This document shows positions 26,350 through 36,585 of a stretch of DNA of 64,000 bases, piece by piece (position 1 is the first letter of the stretch; each line of letters begins with the position of its first letter). Origin of the DNA: Oceanicoccus sp. KOV_DT_Chl (GTDB taxonomy: Bacteria > Pseudomonadota > Gammaproteobacteria > Pseudomonadales > Dasaniaceae); contig NZ_FQLF01000005.1 in the NCBI RefSeq assembly GCF_900120175.1, positions 436,501 through 500,500 on the forward strand, written 5' to 3'. The notes beneath the pieces were generated by a model. The model was not told where the DNA came from. It did not search any database and saw only the letters and a list, made by a program, of their open reading frames with translations. The position numbers and the translations under genes were made by a program.

Positions 26350-28026
26350 TTAGATTTTTCCTGCCTTTAACTGTTTAACGGCATAGTCAACCGCCCTAGC
26401 GGTTAAGGCCATATAAGTAATCGATGGATTGACACACGACGACGAGGTCATACAGGAGCCGTCGGTAACGAAAAGGTTATTTACATCATGGGCCTGATTC
26501 CAACGATTAAGTACAGACTCTTTTGGATCGTTACCCATTCGCGCCGTGCCCATTTCATGAATAGCACTTCCCGGTGCGCATCACTGTCCATAACGCCAAC
26601 ATTGATAGCACCCGCCGCTTTTAGCATAGCTTGCGCTTGCGCCATCATATCCTGAGTCATGTTTTTTTCGTTTTCACCATAGACACTATCAAATCGTACC
26701 TGTGGAATACCAAAACTTTTTTGGTTCATCCAGCATCATTCGGCTATCCGCATTGGGGAGGTGCTCACCAAACCCGGCAAGGTAAGCCACCCAGGGACCA
26801 GGGCCACGCATCGCTTGTTTAAAACGCTTGCCAAACCCTTTGATCTGGGGCGGACATGCTTTTCCAGTCCATGCGCATAGCGCCGCCTTGATAGCCATAA
26901 CCTCTAACAAAATCACCTCTGAATTATTGTCGGTTAAATTTCTAAAGCGCGGTGTATAAGTACCGTTAGGACGATTACCAATAGTGTATTTATCGAGATA
27001 GCCGGGCATGATGCCATAAGCGCCATACCCGGACGTGTGATCCATTAGATAGCGACCCTAACGCACCGCTACTATTGGCCAGTCCGTTTAGGAAAATGTT
27101 GGGAGCGGGAATTCAACAGTATCTGGGTACTGGCCACAGTAGAAGCACAAAGAAAAACCAGTTTTGAACGATAAGTAGTCTTGGATAAATTGTTCGCATC
27201 AATCACTCTGACCCCCGACACCTTTTGAGTGACCGGGTCGTAATCCAAGCTCTCTACCACACTGTCAGTACGAATAGTTAAATTGCCGGTTTTTTCTGCG
27301 GCGGGTAATGTTGAACTCTGACTGCTAAAAATAAGCACCCACTGAACAGCCTCGGGCAACAGGCACCGCGATTATTCTTCGCCTCGGTTTGAACTGCACA
27401 ACGACCAATGGTCATATTGCGCCCAGAAAATGCGCCTCAACACTCTCTTTTATTTTTCGCTCAACAATATTCATCGCCATTGGTGGCTGAAATTCACCAT
27501 CGGGTAAATGTGGCAGGCCTAACTTTTCGCCACTAACGCCAACGAATTCCTCAACATAGGAATACCAGGGCGCTATATCTTTATACCGAATTGGCCAATC
27601 GATACCGTGACCATCCTTTTTATTGGCCTCAAAATCCAGGTCACTCCAGCGATAAACCTGTCTTCCCCAGAGCAGCGATCGCCCACCTAAAACATCGGCA
27701 CGCTTCCACTCAAAGGGTTTTTCTTTGTCATAAACGTAAGGATTTTTTTTGTCATTATTAAAAAAATGGCGAGTGGTCTCATCAAAAGCATACACCTTGC
27801 TTTGGATAGGGTACTCCTCAGCGTACAACTCACGCAGCGGTTTTCCGGCATAGGGGATTTTCCACGGTGGCATATGCTCACCCTTGTAATCCGCACCATG
27901 GCGCACCGGCGAACCACGCTCAAGCATTAATACTGTTAAGCCTTTTTCAGTGAGTTCTTTAGCGGCCCAGCCACCGGAAATACCCGAACCCACAACAATG
28001 GCATCAAAATCAGCTGTATTGGTCAT
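26350..28026 (-). pseudogene. GMC-family FAD oxidoreductase, multiple frameshifts
   Basis: About 559 codons, normal for the short GMC family acting on sugars. The N-terminus (28026-27412) carries the FAD motif DAIVVGSGISGGWAAKEL and VLGGRSLLWGRQVYRW. Middle: FSSQSSTLPAAEKTGNLTIR and GVRVIDANN. The C-terminal catalytic region has HEMGTARMGNDP in a shifted frame and ends NPSITYMALTARAVDYAV. At least six breaks are inferred, near 27415, 27335, 27085, 27065, 26715 and 26580; some need a base added, others a base removed. The partner small subunit is upstream. A likely role is oxidation of a sugar hydroxyl, as in glucoside 3-dehydrogenase, if the gene is functional. Confidence 0.85.
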
Positions 28027-28074
28027 GTTGACATCTCTCTACTATTTGATTAAACGCGAATAAGCACATAGACA

Positions 28075-28665
28075 TCATGATGACCACTGCCGCTCCACAT
28101 CTGCCAATTCGATATCACCATAACGCATCGGCATCGGATCATAATTAAGCTCTTTGGTTGCGCCCAGTTCCGAGCTGTAATACCCCAGCACCGTCAGCTC
28201 TTTCAGCTTAGTGAAAAAAGGCTTATCCTCATCCTCTTCGTTACCCATAAGGTTTTCTGGTTTGGCAGGTTTGTAAGCTTCACTCTGCTTTTCGGCGTCT
28301 TCAAGCGCGGTAATTTGTTGATCCTCGGTTGAGCTGAGAAAGCTCTGTTTAAATTGTGCAAGGCAATAAGCATCAAGCGACTGCAGTCCCTCAATATAAA
28401 TGGTTCGTTCACGTGTGGTATACCAATCGGAAACCATTAATTCGATAAAGTGCGGGACACCAGCGTCAATAGCACCAGGCGTATCAGTGCGAGGAATAAT
28501 CATCTCAGCCAAAACTGCGGTCATTGACTTTTGCGCGGAGGAAAATATCGGCGTCGCAATCTTCACCCTGCCATCGACTCCGGACAACATCGCATTAACG
28601 ACCGACGCGGAACTCAGACCACCTAATAAAATGGCTGCATTTTTTAATAAATCTCTTCGATTCAT
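28075..28665 (-). CDS. Gluconate 2-dehydrogenase subunit 3 family protein
   Basis: 196 residues. The N-terminus MNRRDLLKNAAILLGGLSSA resembles a Tat signal. The body matches the small subunit of membrane-bound sugar dehydrogenases (PF13618 type): VLAEMIIPRTDTPGAIDAGV, then PHFIELMVSDWY, and LTVLGYYSSELGATKELNYD. It pairs with the GMC flavoprotein gene 48 bases downstream. Placed after the sulfatase gene on the same strand. Confidence 0.9.
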   Translation of the reverse strand: MNRRDLLKNAAILLGGLSSASVVNAMLSGVDGRVKIATPIFSSAQKSMTAVLAEMIIPRTDTPGAIDAGVPHFIELMVSDWYTTRERTIYIEGLQSLDAYCLAQFKQSFLSSTEDQQITALEDAEKQSEAYKPAKPENLMGNEEDEDKPFFTKLKELTVLGYYSSELGATKELNYDPMPMRYGDIELADVERQWSS

Positions 28666-28838
28666 GATAATTCCTCAGGCTGTTGTGCGTTTTTTCGGCC
28701 ACTAACACCGTGTCAATTTTAAACTCACGATTAAAGCAAACATGTTGTGATATGTGATGAAATAATAGTCTGGCTTTAGTTGCAGTTGACTAACCCATTA
28801 ATAATGGCACTTCAATAAACCATTCAAAAGTGCAGCTA

Positions 28839-30371
28839 TTATTTATCACCCCTATATATAGCGATTTTTATTAGCCGGTAGAGCCCATACAGCAATGCCA
28901 ACGCCAGCAAAACTACTGCCAGCACCAATAATCCCCCCTTGATAAATAATGGGCCATAACCTTTTTTATCCGAGCTCGTCGCACGCATGTACAATTCGCG
29001 AGGTTCTGCAGCGGCAATATTTTTTTCTAAATCTGCAATGGCTTGCTGCATACGAGTAACGCGCTCAGGATACTCAGCGGCAATATTATTTTTTTCCGAA
29101 GGGTCTGTCTCAAGGTTAAACAACATTAATTCATGGCTGTAGCGATCAAACTTGATAATTGGCTCCAGTATTTTTGGATAACCGGACCGAGCCAGTTTCA
29201 ACTTCCAGTTCCCTTCCCGGTAAGCAACAATTTCTGGCGCGGCGGCGGAGTTATAAAAAAACTGGCGCTCAGTTGCTACCCCATCGCCTGTAAGGATGGC
29301 CGTAATATCTTCACCGTCGATGGTTCTATCCGCAGGTAACGGCACATTGGCCAGCGCAGAAAAAGTGGGCATTAAATCCATCAAACTGGTGATGGAGCTC
29401 TCCACTCGACCACCGTTAATTTGCGCTGGCCAATGAATCACTGTGGGCACTCGCTGGCCGCCCTCAAAGGTAGACCCCTTACCATCGCGCAATGAACCTG
29501 AAGAGCCACCGTGATCACCCATCGCTAACCACGGGCCATTGTCAGATGAAAACACTATCAAGGTGTTTTCCAACAGCCCCAGCTGACGTAGTTTATCGAC
29601 GACTTCACCGGTACTCCAATCCAGCTCCTGCACTACATCGCCATATAATCCGCCTGCGGATTTGCCTTCAAACTCAGGGGATACATACAAAGGCACATGG
29701 GGCATGCTGTGCGCAAGATATAAAAAGAACGGAACATCAGCGTGCCGCTCAATGTAATCCACCGCTTTTTCTGTATATCGACGTGTTAAGTAACGCTGAT
29801 CAATCGGTTCATAAATAATTTTCTGGTTTTCATAAAAAAAGAAATTTGCCATGTCATTGCTGAACGGCACCCCATAAAATTCATCAAACCCCTGATTCCA
29901 GGGCATGTAACGATCTTGATGACCCAGGTGCCATTTTCCCACCATGCCGGTGTAATAACCTGCCTGCTTGAGTTGTTCGGCAATGGTAATCTCGGACAAT
30001 GGCATGCCATCTGGCGCGTCCGCCATAAAGACATGACTCATACCCATCCGCGCTGCATAACGGCCTGTCATCAGACCGGCCCTTGACGGCGTGCACACCG
30101 GAGCGGCCGCATAGAACTGCGTCATCCTCAGGCCATCTTCAGCCAGCTGATCAATACGTGGAGTGGCAATGGTTTTGGCACCAAAACTACTAATGTCTCC
30201 GTAACCCAGATCATCCGCTAAAATCACAATGATATTGGGCGCTTTCGCTACAAGCTGCTCCTCGTCACCCACCACCGCGCTTGCCATCACCGGCAATACG
30301 GCAAGCAAACAACCAATACTTACCCGTACTATACGGGGTAGAAAATAGCTCGTTCTCGACTGTCGAATCAT
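28839..30371 (-). CDS. Arylsulfatase-type sulfatase with C-terminal membrane helix
   Basis: 510 residues from ATG 30371, chosen for the GAGAG site 4 bases upstream. Signal peptide, then IIVILADDLGYGDISSFGAK with the metal-binding aspartates. Sulfatase signature CTPSRAGLMTGRY with the formylglycine Cys at residue 93. KWHLGHQDRYMPWNQGFDEF and SSDNGPWLAMGDHGG are also conserved. Near the C-terminus a hydrophobic stretch (GLLVLAVVLLALALLYGLY) followed by basic residues suggests anchoring to a membrane. Divergent from the AraC gene; first gene of the GMC operon. Confidence 0.92.
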   Translation of the reverse strand: MIRQSRTSYFLPRIVRVSIGCLLAVLPVMASAVVGDEEQLVAKAPNIIVILADDLGYGDISSFGAKTIATPRIDQLAEDGLRMTQFYAAAPVCTPSRAGLMTGRYAARMGMSHVFMADAPDGMPLSEITIAEQLKQAGYYTGMVGKWHLGHQDRYMPWNQGFDEFYGVPFSNDMANFFFYENQKIIYEPIDQRYLTRRYTEKAVDYIERHADVPFFLYLAHSMPHVPLYVSPEFEGKSAGGLYGDVVQELDWSTGEVVDKLRQLGLLENTLIVFSSDNGPWLAMGDHGGSSGSLRDGKGSTFEGGQRVPTVIHWPAQINGGRVESSITSLMDLMPTFSALANVPLPADRTIDGEDITAILTGDGVATERQFFYNSAAAPEIVAYREGNWKLKLARSGYPKILEPIIKFDRYSHELMLFNLETDPSEKNNIAAEYPERVTRMQQAIADLEKNIAAAEPRELYMRATSSDKKGYGPLFIKGGLLVLAVVLLALALLYGLYRLIKIAIYRGDK

Positions 30372-30488
30372 TGTTCTCTCGCGACTAAATGTACACATAC
30401 TGAATCAAGAATATCCCGTCAACTCGTGTGAAGGAATGCTTTGAACTGCTGAGTAGCTGTCATTTTCTGCTATCTTTCTTTAGTATTA

Positions 30489-31712
30489 ATGACCACTCAG
30501 GTATTGCTCATTTCAGCTCATCATCCATTAAAATCAGTTAATGACGTAAGCTCCGAATTTCATAAAAATGAAACAGGAATCATAAAACTGGATAACACAA
30601 CTATGCCCTCCCAATTACAAATAGCAGCCCATCTTTGTTACCACTGGTATACCGGCAATCTCGACGCCGAACATATAACCAGCGAAGGGCTGGACGCCTT
30701 ACATAGCTTTCTAGGCTCTCCACTCAGCGCCGATGAGCTTATTCAATTTGGTGAGAAATTTCGCCAGAGCAAAGATTTCAATGCATTACAAAAAAAAATT
30801 AGCAGCCAGTGGCAGCACCGCTTTGAACCTAACCCCATTATTGACGACCATGAGTCACAACAATTTCTACAGATAATATTCGACAGCTTTGATCACTCGC
30901 TTATTTTTGACCACAGCATCATCGCCAACATAACTCACACCGCACGAGGTGGTGCTAGCGACAGGGAAAACCAATTTTCCGGAGCTATGCCATGCTGGAC
31001 ATTACACCTCACTACCCAGGGCAAAGCACTGGTTCTCAATGAAGAGATGGAAGTCGAAGTAACGCCCGGTGATTTAATGTTGTTTCACCCAGAGGCAAGC
31101 TACTATTATGGCCGCCATCCAACCGCCGATCATTGGGAGCACCTCTGGGTACTATTCCAGCCTCGCGCGCATTGGAGCGAGTGGCTGGACTGGAACGTAT
31201 TAGACAAGGGCATCCTCCATCTATCAAAATCCAGCAGTAACCAACAGTCAGTCATAGAGCAGCTATTCCGCCAGCTAATTAATTTAAAAGATCACCATGG
31301 TCGCTACCAAACGGATTTGCAATATAACTGCCTCGAAGAAATATTAATCCGCGCCAAGGAAGAACAATCCACTACTACTGGTAAGCCTGTTGATCAACGC
31401 ATTCAAAAAGCCTGCGATTACATCACTATGCATCTGGCAGAGCCCTTTTACGTGGAAGACGTCGCCGCCACATGTAATTTATCACCCTCACGCCTCGCTC
31501 ACTTATTCAAACAGCACATGGGCGTCAGCCTCAAATCCTGGGGTAATAATGCTCGTCTACAACAGGCTCGAAAACTACTGCTGCAGACCAATAACAGTAT
31601 TAGCCAGATTGCCAAACAAATTGGCTACGATGACCCTACCCAATTTGCCAAAAGTTTTAAAAAAAATATGGGCTGTAGTCCTCGAGATTTTCGGCAGTCT
31701 TTTAAATCCTAA
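30489..31712 (+). CDS. AraC-family transcriptional regulator
   Basis: 407 residues as written from 30489; an ATG at 30603 is an alternative. A cupin-like sensing domain (~170-265: TLHLTTQGKALVLNEEMEVE, GDLMLFHPEASYYYGRHP) resembles the arabinose-binding domain of AraC. The C-terminal two helix-turn-helix motifs read FYVEDVAATCNLSPSRLAHL and NSISQIAKQIGYDDPTQFAK. The N-terminal ~160 residues have no assignment. Divergent from the sulfatase gene across ~117 bases, so it probably activates the sulfatase/GMC operon in response to a sugar. Confidence 0.9.
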   Translation: MTTQVLLISAHHPLKSVNDVSSEFHKNETGIIKLDNTTMPSQLQIAAHLCYHWYTGNLDAEHITSEGLDALHSFLGSPLSADELIQFGEKFRQSKDFNALQKKISSQWQHRFEPNPIIDDHESQQFLQIIFDSFDHSLIFDHSIIANITHTARGGASDRENQFSGAMPCWTLHLTTQGKALVLNEEMEVEVTPGDLMLFHPEASYYYGRHPTADHWEHLWVLFQPRAHWSEWLDWNVLDKGILHLSKSSSNQQSVIEQLFRQLINLKDHHGRYQTDLQYNCLEEILIRAKEEQSTTTGKPVDQRIQKACDYITMHLAEPFYVEDVAATCNLSPSRLAHLFKQHMGVSLKSWGNNARLQQARKLLLQTNNSISQIAKQIGYDDPTQFAKSFKKNMGCSPRDFRQSFKS

Positions 31713-31739
31713 CGCTAGTGTCTTAGCCCCATCGTCACA

Positions 31740-33026
31740 TTATTTAGATGCTCGATCTCGCAGCCAAATAGCACCAAATATCGGTAATAACATCAACGGA
31801 ATAATGGCCACCGATTGAAAAGATTCAACAGATGCAAACCGCAATACCTGATCCAGCTCCTCAGCTGACAACACACTTAGGGCCTCAACACTTCCGGCCG
31901 CCTCAACTTTAGCCGAATCAAAAATCCCGCCCATTACCGGCAGTAAAAATTGAATCGCCATACCGCCAGCAAAACCCATTAAGCCCAACATCAAAGCACC
32001 CCCCTTAGGGAATCGCTCCGACACCACGGCCAACATAGTCGGCCACATATAACAGACACCAATACCCCATACTGTAGCCGCCACAAAAGCGGCAATAGCT
32101 GTTTCAGCGATACTCAAAAAATACAAACCGATCGCTGCTAACAATGCGCTTAACCACAACAACCCTACCGACGAAAAACGCCGAGCCACAGTGCCTGCAA
32201 AGTGGCGCATCACAAACATCAAGGCGCTAACGTAAACCAACAACAATATACCCTGCATACCGACGATGCGTGACAACGCTAAATTTACCCACTGCCCCGG
32301 CGCTAGCTCAGCCGCAGCTGTACCCCACATACAAATCCAGAACAACCAAAATAATGGTTGGCGTAATAACTCTTTGAACATATCCTGATAACTGACACCA
32401 GTGACCACTCTTTCTGTTTCAGGAAATTCAGTGTGACTCACTAACCAGGCCATTACTGCCGCCGGCACAATCAATACAAAAAGATTAAGCTCCCAGGCAA
32501 AATTCATCGACGAAAAAAGTACTCCCAACAACCCTCCAACGACAATCCCCGCCGGCCACCAGGCATGCAGAATATTTAATCGGTGGGTTTTTTCATCAGG
32601 GTATAATGAAGCTATCATCGGGTTACTGGCAGCCTCTACCGCCCCCCATCCCAGCCCGGTTAATAACAAGCCCACTAAAATTAAATTGCTCACCAACGAA
32701 CCCACGGGCAACGCAGCTGCCACCAAAATCAATACCGCACCCAACACATAACCCAGTGCTGACAGTAACAACATTTTTTTCATGCCGATCACATCAACCA
32801 GCGCGCTGCCAAATAACAAGGTTAAAGCAAAGCCAGTAAAGGTAATTCCCAACGCCTCGCCAACCATAGAAGCAGACCGCGCCAAATCAATCTGATCATA
32901 AATATTAGTTTGTAAATCAGGGGCTATAGTTGCTCTAACCGCAAAACCCAAACCAATCATAAAAATAGATAAATTGCCGATCAAAAATAAACGTTTTTTA
33001 TCCAGTGGGGACTGTGCTTGTGTCAT
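31740..33026 (-). CDS. MFS sugar transporter
   Basis: 428 residues from ATG 33026, which has a perfect GGAGGT site. Twelve hydrophobic segments. The start (RLFLIGNLSIFMIGLGFAVR) and the conserved parts GWGAVEAASNPMIASLYPDE, LNILHAWWPAGIVVGGLLGV and MWPTMLAVVSERFPKGGALM resemble the FucP/GlcP-type sugar MFS group. Likely moves the desulfated or oxidised sugar across the inner membrane. Precedes no gene on its strand; the isomerase and Gfo/Idh genes lie upstream. Confidence 0.88.
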   Translation of the reverse strand: MTQAQSPLDKKRLFLIGNLSIFMIGLGFAVRATIAPDLQTNIYDQIDLARSASMVGEALGITFTGFALTLLFGSALVDVIGMKKMLLLSALGYVLGAVLILVAAALPVGSLVSNLILVGLLLTGLGWGAVEAASNPMIASLYPDEKTHRLNILHAWWPAGIVVGGLLGVLFSSMNFAWELNLFVLIVPAAVMAWLVSHTEFPETERVVTGVSYQDMFKELLRQPLFWLFWICMWGTAAAELAPGQWVNLALSRIVGMQGILLLVYVSALMFVMRHFAGTVARRFSSVGLLWLSALLAAIGLYFLSIAETAIAAFVAATVWGIGVCYMWPTMLAVVSERFPKGGALMLGLMGFAGGMAIQFLLPVMGGIFDSAKVEAAGSVEALSVLSAEELDQVLRFASVESFQSVAIIPLMLLPIFGAIWLRDRASK

Positions 33027-33126
33027 GAACACCTCCGACATGATTGTTTTTTTGCAGACGGCTTATGGCTAACAGATTTGCTAAACTGTAAAACGCTGGC
33101 ATGCCCCACTACCTCTGAAACAATAG

Positions 33127-34178
33127 TCATAGACCTAAAATCCGTTTATTGAGTAACGGATCAGCATCAACGCTGGCAAAATCATCAAACGCTTTATCGG
33201 TAGTGCGAATAATATGCTGATTGATAAACGGAGCTCCTTCGGCGGCACCATCTTGTGAATGTTTTAAACAACATTCCCACTCAAGCACGGCCCAGCCCTG
33301 ATAATTGTATTGGGCTAATCGGCTGAAAATGCCTGAGAAATCTACCTGGCCATCACCCAAAGAACGAAACCGCCCCGGGCGATCAATCCAGTCCTGATAG
33401 CCGCCATAGACTCCGCTGCGACCATTCGCTCTGAATTCGGCATCTTTTACATGAAAGGCTTTAATGCGCTCGTAATAAATATCGATAAAAGCGAGATAAT
33501 CCATATGCTGTAACAACAAATGACTGGGATCATAGAGAATATTTGCACGCGCATGATTATTGGTTACCGCAAGAAAACGTTCAAAAGAAGCGCCATCATG
33601 AAGATCTTCACCGGGTGAATTTCGTAGCAGACATCTACACCGGCCTCATCAAAGGCATTCAAAACCGGCAACCAGCGCCGACCTAATTCTTCAAAACCGT
33701 CGGCGACCAAGCCTGCTGGACGTTGTGGCCAAGGGTAAGCAGTGTGCCATAGCAAAGCACCGGAAAAAGTCGCATGCGCGGTTAAGCCTAAACGCTCACT
33801 GGCCTTGGCTGCATACAATAATTGTTGAGTAGCCCACGCCATACGGGCTGCGGGATTGCCCCTGACTTCTGCTGCGGCAAAGCCATCAAATAGCTCATCA
33901 TAGGCAGGGTTAACCGCGATCAATTGCCCCTGCAAATGTGTCGACAATTCACTAATGGCTAAGCCGTGTTCCGCCAACATTCCGGTTATTTCGTCGCAAT
34001 AAGTTTGGCTTTCCGCAGCCAATGGCAAGTTAAATAGCGAGCTCTCCCAGGTGGGGATCTGTAGCCCTTTATAACCCAAACCAGCTGCCCACCCGGCAAT
34101 CGCTTCCAGTGTATTAAAAGGCGCATCCTCACCAGCGAACTGGGCCAAAAAAATCCCAGGGCCTTGCATTTTACTCAT
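33127..34178 (-). pseudogene. Sugar phosphate isomerase/epimerase-type TIM barrel, one frameshift
   Basis: About 350 codons. The first part (34178-33564) starts after AGGAGG and reads GIFLAQFAGEDAPFNTLEAI, LGYKGLQIPTWESS. The second part has ANILYDPSHLLLQHMDY, IKAFHVKDAEF and VLEWECCLKHSQDG, typical of the AP-endonuclease-2-like xylose isomerase barrel (PF01261) with metal-binding His and Glu. The frames join near 33610 in EIHPGEDLHDG when one G is added (CACCCGG to CACCCGGG). It lies 15 bases after the Gfo/Idh gene and is typical of keto-sugar degradation gene sets. Confidence 0.87.
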
Positions 34179-34193
34179 GATCGACCTCCTGAT

Positions 34194-35351
34194 TTAGTGC
34201 TGTGGAATAACATGCCATTTGGTCTCGCTATTACCCGCAGTGACAACTTGTTCGATAAAAACCATGCCACGTACTGCTTCATCAATACCCGGGACATCCA
34301 AAGCCTGCGCCGAAAGTGTCTCCCCTAGCAAACGTGACTGTATCTGGCTGGCAAAATTTCGATATAAATTAGCAAATGCTTCAATGTAACCTTCAGGGTG
34401 CCCCGCCGGGAGGCGTGTATTCGCGTTTGCCATTGATCCAACAGCGCCGCCGGTTCGCAGCACGAGGCTGGGTTTATCGTTATATTTTATGACTAAAGTG
34501 TTCGGGTCCTGATGCGACCAGCTCAAACTGGCTTTATCGCCGTAAAGCCGAATAGATAGCGTATTCTCTTCACCGATCGCGACCTGACTCGCCAGCAAGG
34601 TCCCCCGAGCACCTTGGTCAAACTTCAAAAAAACTGCGCCATCGTCATCCATCGATCTCCCAGCTACCACATTGCCTATATCAGCACACAGTGCCGCTGC
34701 TGTCAGGCCGCTGATATACTCAACCAGATTAAATGCGTGCACCCCGATATCTGCCATGCAACTGCTGATACCTGCTTGCTTGGGGTCAAGCCGCCAAGCC
34801 GCTTGTTTATTGTCAGCTTCAGCTTGCTGTGCTGCCAACCAACCTTGTGTGTATTCGACGACCACCTTGCGAATATTTCCTAACTCACCGGACTGCACGC
34901 GCGCGCGCGCTTCCTTGACCATTGGGTAACCGGTATAAGTCTGGGTGATACCGTAGAGCAAACCAGAATCAACAATCAGCGAACGCAGTTCCAATACCTC
35001 TTCCACATTCAATGTTGCCGGTTTATCTGACAATACATGAAAGCCGTATTTGATCGCCTCTACCGCAACCGGAAAATGCAAATGATTGGGTGTCACAATG
35101 ACTACGAAGTCCATGCGAACATCCTCCGGCAAAGCCGCTTCCTGCTGCATCATTTGCTGGTAACTTTGATAACAACGTTCCGCAGGAAGGTACAAGGCCT
35201 GCCCTGACCTCAAACTGCAGTCGGGGTCGTGACTAAAGGCCCCACAAACTAGGTCTATCTGACCATCAAGATTGGCCGCCATCCGATGAACGGCACCGAT
35301 GAAGGCACCCTCCCCGCCACCAACCATTCCCATTCTCAGCTTTCTTCGCAT
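34194..35351 (-). CDS. Gfo/Idh/MocA family oxidoreductase
   Basis: 385 residues from ATG 35351 (GAGG upstream). The NAD-binding N-terminus MGMVGGGEGAFIGAVHRMAA is followed by VTPNHLHFPVAVEAIKYGFH and VLSDKPATLN, the catalytic Lys region (EKP-type motif). DIGVHAFNLVEYISG holds the conserved catalytic His. Acts on a sugar or sugar-derived ketone or polyol. The downstream isomerase gene and the palindromic operator 50 bases upstream place it in the LacI-controlled carbohydrate operon. Confidence 0.92.
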   Translation of the reverse strand: MRRKLRMGMVGGGEGAFIGAVHRMAANLDGQIDLVCGAFSHDPDCSLRSGQALYLPAERCYQSYQQMMQQEAALPEDVRMDFVVIVTPNHLHFPVAVEAIKYGFHVLSDKPATLNVEEVLELRSLIVDSGLLYGITQTYTGYPMVKEARARVQSGELGNIRKVVVEYTQGWLAAQQAEADNKQAAWRLDPKQAGISSCMADIGVHAFNLVEYISGLTAAALCADIGNVVAGRSMDDDGAVFLKFDQGARGTLLASQVAIGEENTLSIRLYGDKASLSWSHQDPNTLVIKYNDKPSLVLRTGGAVGSMANANTRLPAGHPEGYIEAFANLYRNFASQIQSRLLGETLSAQALDVPGIDEAVRGMVFIEQVVTAGNSETKWHVIPQH

Positions 35352-35400
35352 TAAAGCGCCTCGATTTTCAGCTATAAAGATTGAATATTTAATACACAAG

Positions 35401-35426
35401 CAATAATGTAAACGTTTACATTATTG
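35401..35426. promoter_or_regulatory. 26-bp perfect operator palindrome before the Gfo/Idh gene
   Basis: A perfect 26-bp palindrome centred between 35413 and 35414, core TGTAAACGTTTACA (35407-35420), extended to CAATAA...TTATTG. Same core as 25109-25122. Lies 50 bases upstream of the Gfo/Idh start and downstream of the lacI-family gene, so it probably represses the Gfo/Idh-isomerase(-MFS) transcript. Confidence 0.88.
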
Positions 35427-35580
35427 CTTGCAAGGCCTCGAGGAATAATTAACAGCTCGTTAATTATCTAGCTAAAACGCCGGAAGTTTTCACAATAGGG
35501 ATTAGCCCAAGCAAACACAGCCGCTGTGGCGTGTTTCAGGGTGTTTAGGAAGAGTAATGCTGCAACTCAACAGCCTTTTC

Positions 35581-36585
35581 TTATAAGGACTGGGTAGAGG
35601 CACGCTCGATTAACTGATGTGGCAACTCTATCCGCCCCTTAGGTATACGCTCATCACCCAACATCCTCAGCATCAGATTCATCACCTGCTTGCCAATCTC
35701 TTGAGTAGGCTGCCTAATGGTCGTTAACGGCGGGTCAGTGAACTCGGAAAAACTAATATCGTCAAAACCAACGACAGAAATATCCCCGGTATCGTTAAGC
35801 CCGCGGCCTTTATGGCCGCCATTGCCCCTATCGCCATCTCATCATTAGCCGCAAAAACGGCGGTGGGCATTTCACCCCTGGACAACAACTTCATCATCGC
35901 ATCCCTACCCGAAGCCAAACTAAAATCACCCTCAACCACCCAGCGCCGAGTATCTGTTACCCCGACTTTTCGCATCACCTGGCGATAGCCGTTTAGCCTA
36001 TCCTTACAAATGGGAGACGCCGAAGGTCCATTAATATAAGCCACCTTAGTATGACCCATCGCCGTTAAGTGTGTGACCGCATCAATAGCCGCAGCAGTAT
36101 TATCAATACAGACAGTGGGCACAGGAATGATACCCTCGTACTCACAGGCCATAGCAAAGGGGGCCAGGCTGGATCAACGGTGGTACGACCTTTTTTATAG
36201 CTGAAAGGGATATTGCCACCAAAGAAATAACGCCATCAGCCTGTCGCTGCGCGACCATTGCCGCATAGGCCTTCTCACCTTCCGGGTTAGATTGTGTGTC
36301 CCCTAAAAGTACTTGGTAATTACGTTTTTGGGCGACCCATTCAATACCCTGAATGACCCCGGCAAAAAAAGTATTGGTAATATCCGGAACCAATACCACA
36401 ATTGAATTGGTTCTACGACGACGGAAGTTACGCGCTAAAGAGTTAGCGACATAACCGCTGGTCGTTACCGCCTTCATCACTTTTTCTCGGGTAGTCTCTG
36501 ACACCTTATCAGGTTCAGCCAAGGTTCTGGATACCGTGGCAGTAGAGACACCTGCGAGTTTAGCTACATCTTTAATTGATACCAT
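35581..36585 (-). pseudogene. LacI-family transcriptional repressor, three frameshifts
   Basis: About 335 codons. The N-terminal HTH is intact: MVSIKDVAKLAGVSTATVSR, with hinge region SLARNFRRRRTNSIVVLVPD. The sugar-binding core follows in three frames: NTFFAGVIQGIEWVAQKRNY; PTVCIDNTAAAIDAVTHLTA with VAYINGPSASPICKDRLNGY; and, after the last break, DISVVGFDD to the end. One base must be added near 36216 (GTGGC), 36165 (C5) and 35795 (G4). It most likely binds the TGTAAACGTTTACA palindromes. If truly broken, its targets would be constitutive. Confidence 0.87.

Noticed and set aside
34900-34912. GC-dinucleotide run as a Z-DNA or slippage element
   Set aside because: Lies inside the intact Gfo/Idh coding frame and encodes Ala-Arg codons; no further sign of function.
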